From contig DLGS01000099.1 of the NCBI GenBank assembly GCA_002482815.1, positions 1,868 to 14,577 of the forward strand: a stretch of DNA of 12,710 bases, written 5' to 3'. The translations under genes were made by a program, and so were the position numbers. Each line of letters starts with the position of its first letter. Within the stretch, counting starts at the first letter, position 1. Shown one piece after another: positions 1 to 6,809 of this stretch. The notes below the pieces were generated by a model. The model was not told the origin of the DNA and ran no database searches. It saw nothing but the letters and a program-made list of their open reading frames with translations. The DNA is from Bacteroidetes bacterium UBA7688. Its GTDB lineage: Bacteria > Bacteroidota > Bacteroidia > Chitinophagales > Chitinophagaceae.

Positions 1-2208
1 ATCTGTGTCCAGCTTACGGTACGCTTTAATAAATATTGCACCCAGGTTTTTGTGTGGCGGAACATAATCTTTAAATGTTGCTTCTGAAGTTTTCCCTTTA
101 AACTCGCCACCCAATCGCTTCCACATGTTCACCCAGTTTACGTCAGTTCCTTCACTCAGGTTGTCATTTAATGCTTTTACGATTGGTTCATTTACTGCCA
201 TTGCACCTGTTTGCTTGGTAGAAATAATCTGTGCGTCCGGAGAGTTATTCAAAATCGTTGAAAGATTGTGATAGCCGCCGCAGGAACCCAACACTACTAC
301 CTTTGTTTTGTCTGACAGGCGCTCCAATGTTGTAGGCAAATGATAGCTATGCCCTCTGTGAACAACAATCGCCGGCTGCAAATCATTATCATCCATATAT
401 TTATTCAAAGCCTTCTGCGCCTCCTCATCTTCCGGTTCAGAAAGCGGAAGATTTGCATAAACATTAACCGGCTTTCCAGTTGTGGAGGTAATATTAACCC
501 AATACTTGCTGGTTGTCATTTTCCACTTCGGTCCTTTAAAGTTGGTCAGGAAACTGTTGTAAGACATCTTGCCATCTTCATCTCCATAAAAAAAGAACTG
601 TTCAACTACAGCTTGGCTGTCATTAATAAGGTTCGCATAAGGAACAAAATTAATAGGCGCCAGGTTCAGTTTCTTAGAACGTTCAGCTGCCAGTTCGTCC
701 GTCAGGCTATCTTTGGCGCCTTCAAACAAGGTAGCCAGCAATGCATAAACTTTCAATCCTTTTTTGCTTCTCTTCTTACCCGCAAGCTCATAATTATCGC
801 GAACTTCCTGTTTTAAAAATTCAATCAATGTACTGTCTTCAATACTTCCGAATGCATCAGCCACATCCACCGCATCTTCCAGCTCGTCTTCTTTTCCTTT
901 ATCCAGATTTGCCACAAAATCCTTCATCAGAGTTTTCTTTTTCTCTTCTGTAAACGTGGCAAGAAATTGGTCCAATCTGCTAAACCCGGCACTCATCCTG
1001 ATGAACGTACGGAATTTATCGTAGTGAAGTTTTTCTAAAAACTCATCTCCGTTCATCGGTTTCATTTTTTCCATCAGGCGCTTGAATGCACCCGTGAAAG
1101 AACTGGTATAAATTTCTTCCTGACCATAAACGATAACATAATACAGCGCTTCAGGGCTTAAGTTTTCAATACACTTAAATCTAACCGCCTCCGTTTTATC
1201 ATGCAATTCATCCATAACCCTTACATAATCGCGCAGAGACCGATATTCCAACTCGCTGTTAATGCTGCTGTTGCCCAAGCCCTCGTTTTCAATTTTCAAA
1301 CGCACGAGATTCTTGAAAAACAAATCCTGGTTAGAAGTGATTTGATCCACTTCAGCAATAGTCAGTTTATTGTTATGAATATCACTTAAAAAGGTTTTGG
1401 CTTTCAAAGGAGACTTTGATTGCTTTACAATCCGGACAATCGTTTGCACCAAAGGATCTTTATTGCGCTCTACAGCCGATTTCAGCGAAATATTTGTAGA
1501 AGAGGCGTAGTTGAAAATCTCGTCCGGAACAATTTTAGCCGCTCCGGCGATCACAATATCCGCACAAGGTTTATTGGCAAATTCAGGTAGTTTCTTAATC
1601 AGCAGCATAGGATCCTGTTTACCAATTTCTTCACACAAAAATTCTTTGTCAACATCGTTCAGCAACTGGCTGTTTCCAAGGGTATAGATATTGACATTAT
1701 TCTTTACAAAAGAAGAAAGCGAACCCTCATATTTTGAAATAATCATCAGCCGAAAATTCTGCACCAGCTTCCGATAATAGGAAGGTTGAACTTTGTTATC
1801 ATTATTGAATTGAACCAATACATTTTCCAAAGAACGGTGGTAGCCAAGCTTAGTCTGATTTTCTACAAACTTATCTTCAACAGGCAAATTTTCAATCATT
1901 ATCTGAATGCGATTCACCTCATTAATCAAGCTGTTGGTAAGGCTTTTGCTGGCATCAGCATCATCATTATAATTAATGTAGCCGTCTACTTTACCATCAG
2001 ATGCATCAGCGCGCCTTTGCTGTTTTTTTACTTTATCAAAAAACAAACTACGCTGCATTGGAACAGGTTGAACGAGTGTATCAACATCATAGATACTCAC
2101 TTTCTTTTTATCCTCTTTGTCTTTTTTATGCTTCTGCGCGTCCGCATTTTTTGCAATGAGAACTGACGTCAATACGAATCCGATTGACAACAACAGCTTT
2201 CTATTCAT
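1..2208 (-). CDS. Large secreted protein with C-terminal clan CD (caspase/gingipain-like) peptidase-like domain, 3' end missing
   Basis: The open frame starts at ATG 2208 and is still open at base 1, giving 736 visible residues. It begins with a basic-hydrophobic signal peptide (cleavage plausible after ADA, residues 22-24), then a Lys-rich stretch, then several hundred charged, apparently helical residues with no family I recognise. From about residue 535 the pattern resembles a clan CD cysteine peptidase: a hydrophobic strand running into FYGDEDG (540-546); a strand AIVV followed by HRGHSYH (H617, G619, H620); and a strand KVVVLGSCGGY with C643 after GS. Hydrophobic block-His-Gly and hydrophobic block-(A/S)-Cys is the hallmark of caspases, gingipains, clostripain and CHAT proteases. 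The His-Cys distance (23-26 residues) is short for the clan, so catalysis is inferred. The product is probably periplasmic or exported. The start is supported by the signal peptide and by a promoter just upstream. Confidence 0.8.
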   Translation of the reverse strand, partial: MNRKLLLSIGFVLTSVLIAKNADAQKHKKDKEDKKKVSIYDVDTLVQPVPMQRSLFFDKVKKQQRRADASDGKVDGYINYNDDADASKSLTNSLINEVNRIQIMIENLPVEDKFVENQTKLGYHRSLENVLVQFNNDNKVQPSYYRKLVQNFRLMIISKYEGSLSSFVKNNVNIYTLGNSQLLNDVDKEFLCEEIGKQDPMLLIKKLPEFANKPCADIVIAGAAKIVPDEIFNYASSTNISLKSAVERNKDPLVQTIVRIVKQSKSPLKAKTFLSDIHNNKLTIAEVDQITSNQDLFFKNLVRLKIENEGLGNSSINSELEYRSLRDYVRVMDELHDKTEAVRFKCIENLSPEALYYVIVYGQEEIYTSSFTGAFKRLMEKMKPMNGDEFLEKLHYDKFRTFIRMSAGFSRLDQFLATFTEEKKKTLMKDFVANLDKGKEDELEDAVDVADAFGSIEDSTLIEFLKQEVRDNYELAGKKRSKKGLKVYALLATLFEGAKDSLTDELAAERSKKLNLAPINFVPYANLINDSQAVVEQFFFYGDEDGKMSYNSFLTNFKGPKWKMTTSKYWVNITSTTGKPVNVYANLPLSEPEDEEAQKALNKYMDDNDLQPAIVVHRGHSYHLPTTLERLSDKTKVVVLGSCGGYHNLSTILNNSPDAQIISTKQTGAMAVNEPIVKALNDNLSEGTDVNWVNMWKRLGGEFKGKTSEATFKDYVPPHKNLGAIFIKAYRKLDTD

Positions 2209-2238
2209 GTGTACTTTTTTAAAATTAATTCTTCCAGG

Positions 2239-2271
2239 CAAAGCTAAACCTTATCGGGTAGCTAAATCTTA
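2239..2271 (-). promoter_or_regulatory. Candidate promoter with overlapping direct repeat upstream of the peptidase-like gene
   Basis: On the minus strand TAGCTTTG (plus 2246-2239) matches the Bacteroidota -7 consensus TAnnTTTG exactly. A start site about 7 bases downstream would give a leader of roughly 25 bases before ATG 2208. A good -33 TTTG is not evident. The region also holds a direct repeat read on the plus strand as GCTAAACCTTA (2243-2253) and GCTAAATCTTA (2261-2271), 10 of 11 identical and 18 bases apart, overlapping the -7 box. That is a plausible operator, but no binding protein can be named. Confidence 0.45.
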
Positions 2272-2287
2272 AATAAATCCTAACGAT

Positions 2288-3325
2288 TTACCAGCCTTTT
2301 ACGGTTCGCAGCAAGCGTTTCAGACTATGATCCAAGATGGCAGCCATAGAAGTACATTTAAGAAAATAAATGTCTTTGTAGTAATTGCTTAATTCGATTG
2401 CCAGCTGCTCAATTTTTTCCGTTTTAGATAAACTATCCCTACTCATTACATCGCGCAAATGTTTGAGCCTGTAACGCTCTGACTTTATACGGTTTACAAT
2501 CAGTGAGCGCTCCTCCAGCTTGTATTGCTCCACAACGCTTTCGTTCAAATGCTCCATTGCCAATTGAACAAAAGGAAAATTTTCTTTGAAATACTGTGGT
2601 AAATAAACTTTGCATTGACCTTCATAACATTGCTGATCAAAATCAATCGGTCGAAGCCGGAAATGAAAATCATCAAAGTCCGGGGTAATTTCAACCACAA
2701 AATTGTAGGCACGCATATCGCCCAGTAAACGGACAAAACACCGTTCATTAAACTTGACAAATTCCTTTGCTATACGTTTAGGATTGTATCCTTCACGAAA
2801 CATGTAATCCTTTATAAACATATCGCCGGGGATTCCATGAATATGTTGCTCTACAAGAGTATTTCCGTCAACCAGAAAGTTGAGTTGATTCGGTGAAAGG
2901 ATATGCTCCAGTTCAAGACCATATATCCTTGAAGCATCAGGTACTTTCAGATAAAAATAATCGTAAACATCATTGTACTTATTAACAATCTTTATCCGGA
3001 AAGGATGCGTGTTTCCAAAGGTGCAAAAGTCAATTCTTTCAATAAAAAGATGAGCTAACTGCTTTGTATTTCCGCTGGCTTTCAGCTGTGCATATATTTG
3101 CTTCAGCCCTTCGTAAATCCGCGGAATCTCATGTTGGGGGTACATCGCAATTTTCCAGAGTGTATCCTTATCATTCTTGTCCATTAATGAAATCGACTGA
3201 TCAAAAGTCAATAAATCTGCGTAAGAAATCGGGATGGCACTTTCTCTCTGATACTCTTTTAGATAACGGCGAAGATCTTCTCTGACAGGGAAGATTTCTT
3301 TTTTTCTCGAAATATGAACGTCCAT
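2288..3325 (-). CDS. Soluble kinase-like (phosphotransferase-fold) protein of unknown substrate
   Basis: 345 residues, ATG to TAA, with no signal peptide or membrane segment, so cytoplasmic. I do not recognise a named family, but the residue order follows the protein kinase/aminoglycoside phosphotransferase fold. A strand YFYLK (K127) could supply the ATP-binding lysine. E138 or E140 could be the helix-C glutamate. LVEQHIHGIPGDMF (157-170) looks like a hinge. LGDMRAYNFVV carries D203 and N208 with the D-x4-N spacing of the catalytic loop, and PIDFDQ (D228) resembles the DFG/IDF metal-binding motif. The C-terminal third is charged and helical (about 255-345). No glycine-rich loop is obvious. 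It lies 79 bases upstream of the secreted peptidase-like gene on the same strand, which has its own candidate promoter. Start choice is the only ATG near the 5' end of the frame; no Shine-Dalgarno is visible. The alternative is a non-catalytic pseudokinase or an unrelated fold. Confidence 0.8.
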   Translation of the reverse strand: MDVHISRKKEIFPVREDLRRYLKEYQRESAIPISYADLLTFDQSISLMDKNDKDTLWKIAMYPQHEIPRIYEGLKQIYAQLKASGNTKQLAHLFIERIDFCTFGNTHPFRIKIVNKYNDVYDYFYLKVPDASRIYGLELEHILSPNQLNFLVDGNTLVEQHIHGIPGDMFIKDYMFREGYNPKRIAKEFVKFNERCFVRLLGDMRAYNFVVEITPDFDDFHFRLRPIDFDQQCYEGQCKVYLPQYFKENFPFVQLAMEHLNESVVEQYKLEERSLIVNRIKSERYRLKHLRDVMSRDSLSKTEKIEQLAIELSNYYKDIYFLKCTSMAAILDHSLKRLLRTVKGW

Positions 3326-3421
3326 AAATACAGCAGCTGGATACAGTGATTTTGAGGATGAAAATAAGATTTTAATAAGAAGTTTACCTGAACTGCCTGA
3401 ACACTATGTTTCATAAAAAAG

Positions 3422-3449
3422 TTATTAAGGAAGTTTTTCCCTACATTTG
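3422..3449 (+). promoter_or_regulatory. Promoter for the riboswitch-led B12 operon
   Basis: TACATTTG (3442-3449) is an exact TAnnTTTG -7 element. A start about 6 bases downstream would place the transcript 5' end right at the beginning of the riboswitch aptamer, which is what such a unit needs. The -33 element is weak (TTATT near 3422). The start site is inferred from the consensus only. Confidence 0.55.
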
Positions 3450-3456
3450 CCTCAGC

Positions 3457-3626
3457 TTAGGTTCCTTCTTTCGGGAAGGATTAAAAGGGAATCAGGTGAA
3501 AATCCTGGACATTACCCGATGCTGTAAGTTTCAAATATAGCTTTTGCACAAATCTTCAAAAGCCACTGTCCGCAACAAAATAAAGGATGGGAAGGCGCAA
3601 AAGTGAAACAAGTCAGAAGACCTACC
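3457..3626 (+). ncRNA. Cobalamin riboswitch aptamer
   Basis: The conserved cobalamin (B12-box) blocks appear in the correct order. TAGGT (3458-3462) pairs with ACCTA (3620-3624) to close the element. TCCTTC/GAAGGA (3463-3468, 3475-3480) forms a hairpin. Then come AAAAGGGAATCAGGTG (3483-3497), CCCGATGCTGTAAG, a perfect 7-bp stem GCTTTTG/CAAAAGC (3540-3546, 3557-3563), GCCACTGTC (3562-3570), GGATGGGAAGGCGC and finally AAGTCAGAAGACCTACC. This is a class I-like layout. It binds adenosyl- or related cobalamins and normally represses the downstream uptake genes when B12 is plentiful. The downstream genes (secreted B12-type proteins and a BtuB-like receptor) fit exactly. Confidence 0.95.
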
Positions 3627-3630
3627 CAGG

Positions 3631-3772
3631 CGAAATGAATCACTGCTTTCGGGAATTTAAAAGCACAGGTGATGAGCAAAAACTTTCATTATTGAAAGCA
3701 TGTTCTATTGCTATTTTCCATCCCTGATTGCAGTTTGTACAAGTTTATCATTAAAATAAATATACAAACGTA
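3631..3772 (+). promoter_or_regulatory. Putative expression platform and leader between aptamer and first gene
   Basis: About 145 untranslated bases separate the aptamer from ATG 3773. A hairpin CGAAA/TTTCG (3631-3635, 3647-3651) sits where the kissing-loop stem P13 would be expected. It shares bases with an alternative pairing TCAC-t-GCTTT with AAAGC-acag-GTGA (3640-3649 with 3660-3672), so the two are mutually exclusive. A third hairpin CTTTCA/TGAAAG lies at 3683-3698. None is followed by a convincing U-run, so a simple intrinsic-terminator switch is not evident. No Shine-Dalgarno is visible before 3773. The functional reading is inference. Confidence 0.4.
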
Positions 3773-4753
3773 ATGCGCAAATTTTTACTTTCTTCTTTAA
3801 TTGTATTAGCGGGATTTTCATCCCTGGCCCAAACTGTTGCAGATTTTGAAACACCTGTTCTTCCAAAATCCGACACTGCCTATATTAATTACTCCAATTA
3901 TGGCAAAGATGTTGGGTTCAGCAGTGGACTAGCCTATTTCCCTTGTGTTTATGACACTTCATTCGGATTCGAATTCTGGTCAAGTGGTTTTGCTTATTCC
4001 AATAAGCGGGATAGTATTACCAGTGGGTTTATGAATTCCTATTCTGCAAAACCTGCAATTGGTTTCGCCGGTTCTACGCAGTATGTTGTGGCTAATGGCG
4101 TTCAAAACACAGTGCGCTTAACAGGAGCTGCAATGGGTGCTTCTGTAAATGGTTTTTACATTACAAACAGTACTTACGCTTTTAACAGCATGCGCGACGG
4201 TGATGGTTTCGCAAAAAAATTCAAACACTCGGATTCTGATTTTTTCAGGTTGGATGTTTTTGCCTACAGTAAAGGCGCAAAGAGCAAAGATTCAGTTAGT
4301 TTTTATCTGGCGGATTTCAGAAACCCAGACAGCACCAAAAATTACATTATCAATGACTGGAGCTGGGTTGATCTTTTGAAACTGGGAAAAGCAGATAGTC
4401 TTTTGTTTCGCCTTCAATCTTCCGATAACGGTTCCTTTGGAATGAACACCCCGGGCTTCTTTTGTATGGATAATCTGATTACAAACGAAACCAACGTATC
4501 AGTAAAAGATTTGTCTGTAAAAGCAGACATCAGAATGTACCCTAACCCAGCCAGCAACGTACTTTTCATTGAATCGAACCTGAATGAAAAACAAGTCGTT
4601 TCCATTAATGATATAACCGGCAAATTGATTGCACAATACGAATTTCAAAATGAAAAACTGGAAATAAACGTAAGCTCACTAGCAAGTGGAACCTACATTT
4701 TAAATTTCAGAAATGGCAGTCAGGTAACAAGCAGCCAATTTATTAAACATTAA
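3773..4753 (+). CDS. T9SS-sorted DUF4465 (BtuH-like) surface protein, likely cobalamin binding
   Basis: 326 residues. A signal peptide (1-19, cleavage after SLA) is followed by a secreted domain of about residues 20-245 with DUF4465 character: DFETP near the mature N-terminus, a central VNGFYITNSTYA stretch, FRLDVFAYSKG, SFYLADFR, DWSWVDLLKLGKADSLLFRLQSSD, and a closing GMNTPGFFCMDNL. Residues 253-326 are a type A T9SS C-terminal sorting domain beginning MYPNPAS (255-261), with the DITGKLI and LASGTYIL blocks. From memory, DUF4465 proteins include the Bacteroides BtuH surface B12 binders, which are lipoproteins; here the anchor appears to be T9SS instead. It is the first gene after the cobalamin riboswitch and lies 5 bases from the next gene. 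Its role in catching B12 at the surface is inferred from family and locus. Confidence 0.87.
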   Translation: MRKFLLSSLIVLAGFSSLAQTVADFETPVLPKSDTAYINYSNYGKDVGFSSGLAYFPCVYDTSFGFEFWSSGFAYSNKRDSITSGFMNSYSAKPAIGFAGSTQYVVANGVQNTVRLTGAAMGASVNGFYITNSTYAFNSMRDGDGFAKKFKHSDSDFFRLDVFAYSKGAKSKDSVSFYLADFRNPDSTKNYIINDWSWVDLLKLGKADSLLFRLQSSDNGSFGMNTPGFFCMDNLITNETNVSVKDLSVKADIRMYPNPASNVLFIESNLNEKQVVSINDITGKLIAQYEFQNEKLEINVSSLASGTYILNFRNGSQVTSSQFIKH

Positions 4754-4758
4754 GAAAG

Positions 4759-5757
4759 ATGAAAACGACTTTTCAACTTGGCATACTTTTATTAGCATCT
4801 ACTTGTGTTGCAAAAGCACAATTTGCCCCTCAGGCGGGCATTACAGGCAGTACTGCCATTCATAAAACGAGCTCTTTATTCAAAGGCTGGGGAAATAAGT
4901 GTGCAATTAAAAGGGGGCTACAACATATTGAAGATGCGAGTCTAGGCTATACCACAACCGGTGATAGCACAAGTGCGTGCGGAATAGCTGACGGAGAAAT
5001 TGTAAGTCTTGGCGACAGCGGATCTGCAGTTGTTCAATTTACACAGCCGCTATATAATGGTGCTGGTGCAGACTTTGCTGTATTTGAAAACGGATTTCAA
5101 AATCCGGCCAATCCGGAAGAATCATTTATGGAACTGGCTTTTGTTGAGGTAAGTTCTGATGGCGAACATTTCTTTCGTTTCCCGGCTACCTCAAACACAC
5201 CAACAGCCATTCAAATCAGGGGTGCAGGAGATTATTCTGATGCCCGGAAGGTTAATAATCTGGCCGGGAAATATGTTGCACAATATGGCACACCATTTGA
5301 TCTGGAAGAATTAAAAGGAACGAGTGGGCTGGATGTAAATAATATTACACACATAAGGGTAATTGATGTAATAGGTTCGCTCACTTATAACAGTGCCAGT
5401 GATATCAATAGCCAAAAAATAAATGACCCCTACCCTACACCATTTCCTACAGGAGGTTTCGACCTCGATGCAATTGGAGCTATCCATATCACAGGAATGG
5501 GCATTAAAGAAAACAAAATTGCAACGAGTAGAATTTTCCCGAATCCTGCTACAGATGAGCTTTTCATTCAGTTCAGCAATTTAGGAAACGAGGATTCGCA
5601 AATTGAGATTAATGATTTGAGTGGTAAATTAATCCTCAAACAAAATGCAGATTTATCAAACAAAATCAATATCGAAAATCTGTCTCACGGGATGTATTCA
5701 ATTAGTCTAAGCAGCTTAAGCAGCAAAAAATGGATAGGAAAATTCTGCAAACAATAG
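4759..5757 (+). CDS. T9SS-sorted secreted protein of unclear family in the B12 operon
   Basis: 332 residues. The signal peptide ends at AKA (18-20). The mature domain (about 21-250) is rich in predicted strands with motifs such as GSAVVQF, ADFAVFENGF, MELAFVEVSSDGEHF, RGAGDYSDARKV, HIRVIDVIGS and GGFDLDAIGAI; this looks like a beta-sandwich cell-surface protein, but I cannot name the family securely. Residues 257-332 form a type A T9SS sorting domain (IFPNPATDEL at 259-268, then DLSGKLIL and LSHGMYSI). It starts 5 bases after the DUF4465 gene and overlaps the next gene by 28 bases, so it is surely cotranscribed under the riboswitch. Proteins of this appearance recur in Bacteroidota B12 loci as far as I recall, suggesting a surface binding or accessory role. 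Direct function is unknown. Confidence 0.85.
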   Translation: MKTTFQLGILLLASTCVAKAQFAPQAGITGSTAIHKTSSLFKGWGNKCAIKRGLQHIEDASLGYTTTGDSTSACGIADGEIVSLGDSGSAVVQFTQPLYNGAGADFAVFENGFQNPANPEESFMELAFVEVSSDGEHFFRFPATSNTPTAIQIRGAGDYSDARKVNNLAGKYVAQYGTPFDLEELKGTSGLDVNNITHIRVIDVIGSLTYNSASDINSQKINDPYPTPFPTGGFDLDAIGAIHITGMGIKENKIATSRIFPNPATDELFIQFSNLGNEDSQIEINDLSGKLILKQNADLSNKINIENLSHGMYSISLSSLSSKKWIGKFCKQ

Positions 5758-6809
5758 TTGCTCCCCTATTCTTCATTTGTATTTTTTTGTCTTGCAAAAA
5801 AGACAAACCAAATCCGCCTGCCACAATTCTTCCGAAAGACAGCTCATCAAAAGTTTTAATAGTTTGTGAAGGAAGTCTGGGAAATGGGAATGCAGAACTA
5901 AGCGTTTATAATTATGCCAGTGACAGTGTTTTCAATGATATTTATAAAACTGCAAACAAACAACCTTTGGGTGATGTTTTCCATGGTGTTTACAAGAAAA
6001 ATGACCGCTATTTTTTAAGCGTCAACAATTCAGACAAAATTGTAGTTATCGATAGTAAAACATGGTTACAAACGGCCAGCATTAATATTTCAAAACCTAG
6101 AAATATTCTGCCTGTAACTGACCAGAAAGCCTATGTTGGCTCTTTGTTCAGTAATAAAATTTATGTGCTCAATACCACTACACTTATTGTAGAAAAAGAA
6201 ATTAGCATGCCATTCCAAAACGTGGAAGGCATGTTACTCAAAGATGGGATTGCTTACGTTTGTTGCTGGGATACGGCCTGCAATAAATTATATAAGATTA
6301 ATACGGGCACCGATCAGCTTTCAGACAGTATAACACTTGGCGGCAGGGCTCCTCAAAGTATTGTCCTTGACAAGGAAAATACATTATGGGTGCTGGGCGG
6401 CAATGCATACAAAAACAAAGCTTCCAACCTGAACAGAATTGAGGTTAGTACAAAAAAAGTTCTCTTTGAACAAAGCTTTGAAAAAGGCGTTGAAGCTATT
6501 AAAATATGCACTAATACTAACCGTGATTCCCTTTATTTCCTTGAAGTAAATTATGCCGGAGGTAGTACAAACAATGGTGTATTCCGAATGAATATAAACA
6601 GCACAAACCTTCCTTCCACACCATTTATTTCCTGTCTTGCGAATCAGTATTTCTGGGCATTGGGAATTGAACCAAAGTCTGGCAATATATATGTGGGCGA
6701 TCCTAAAGGTTTTGTCCAAAAAAGCAGCATTTATATTTATTCGCCACAAGGCAAGCTCAATAAACAATTTACCGTAGGACTGGGTGTTGGTGCTTTTTAT
6801 TTCGATTAA
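5730..6809 (+). CDS. btuG: BtuG-like YncE-type beta-propeller surface lipoprotein
   Basis: 359 residues. A lipoprotein signal peptide ends in a lipobox FLSC with acylated C22, followed by a Lys/Pro-rich linker. From about residue 38 to the end are repeating propeller blades: VLIVCEGSLGNGNAELSVYN, FLSVNNSDKIVVID, AYVGSLFSNKIYVLN, GIAYVCCW, TLWVLGG and IYVGDPKGFVQKSSIYIY. This matches the YncE/DUF5074-like propeller family that includes Bacteroides BtuG, a very tight surface cobalamin binder that sits over the BtuB channel. It directly precedes the TonB-dependent receptor gene, as in Bacteroides btuB-btuG loci. The start at 5730 lies inside the end of the previous gene; it is the only ATG that yields an intact signal peptide. 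Surface exposure and B12 binding are inferred from family and locus; no B12-contact residues can be assigned by eye. Confidence 0.85.
   Translation: MDRKILQTIVAPLFFICIFLSCKKDKPNPPATILPKDSSSKVLIVCEGSLGNGNAELSVYNYASDSVFNDIYKTANKQPLGDVFHGVYKKNDRYFLSVNNSDKIVVIDSKTWLQTASINISKPRNILPVTDQKAYVGSLFSNKIYVLNTTTLIVEKEISMPFQNVEGMLLKDGIAYVCCWDTACNKLYKINTGTDQLSDSITLGGRAPQSIVLDKENTLWVLGGNAYKNKASNLNRIEVSTKKVLFEQSFEKGVEAIKICTNTNRDSLYFLEVNYAGGSTNNGVFRMNINSTNLPSTPFISCLANQYFWALGIEPKSGNIYVGDPKGFVQKSSIYIYSPQGKLNKQFTVGLGVGAFYFD

Noticed and set aside
340..2166. Several plus-strand open frames of 60-160 codons in the left part
   Set aside because: They lie opposite the continuous 736-residue minus-strand frame, which has a signal peptide and coherent domains; the plus-strand products look like random composition.
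2288..3325. HipA-type toxin kinase
   Set aside because: No HipA N-terminal domain, no adjacent HipB-like antitoxin gene and no HipA-specific motifs; only the generic kinase-like residues are present.
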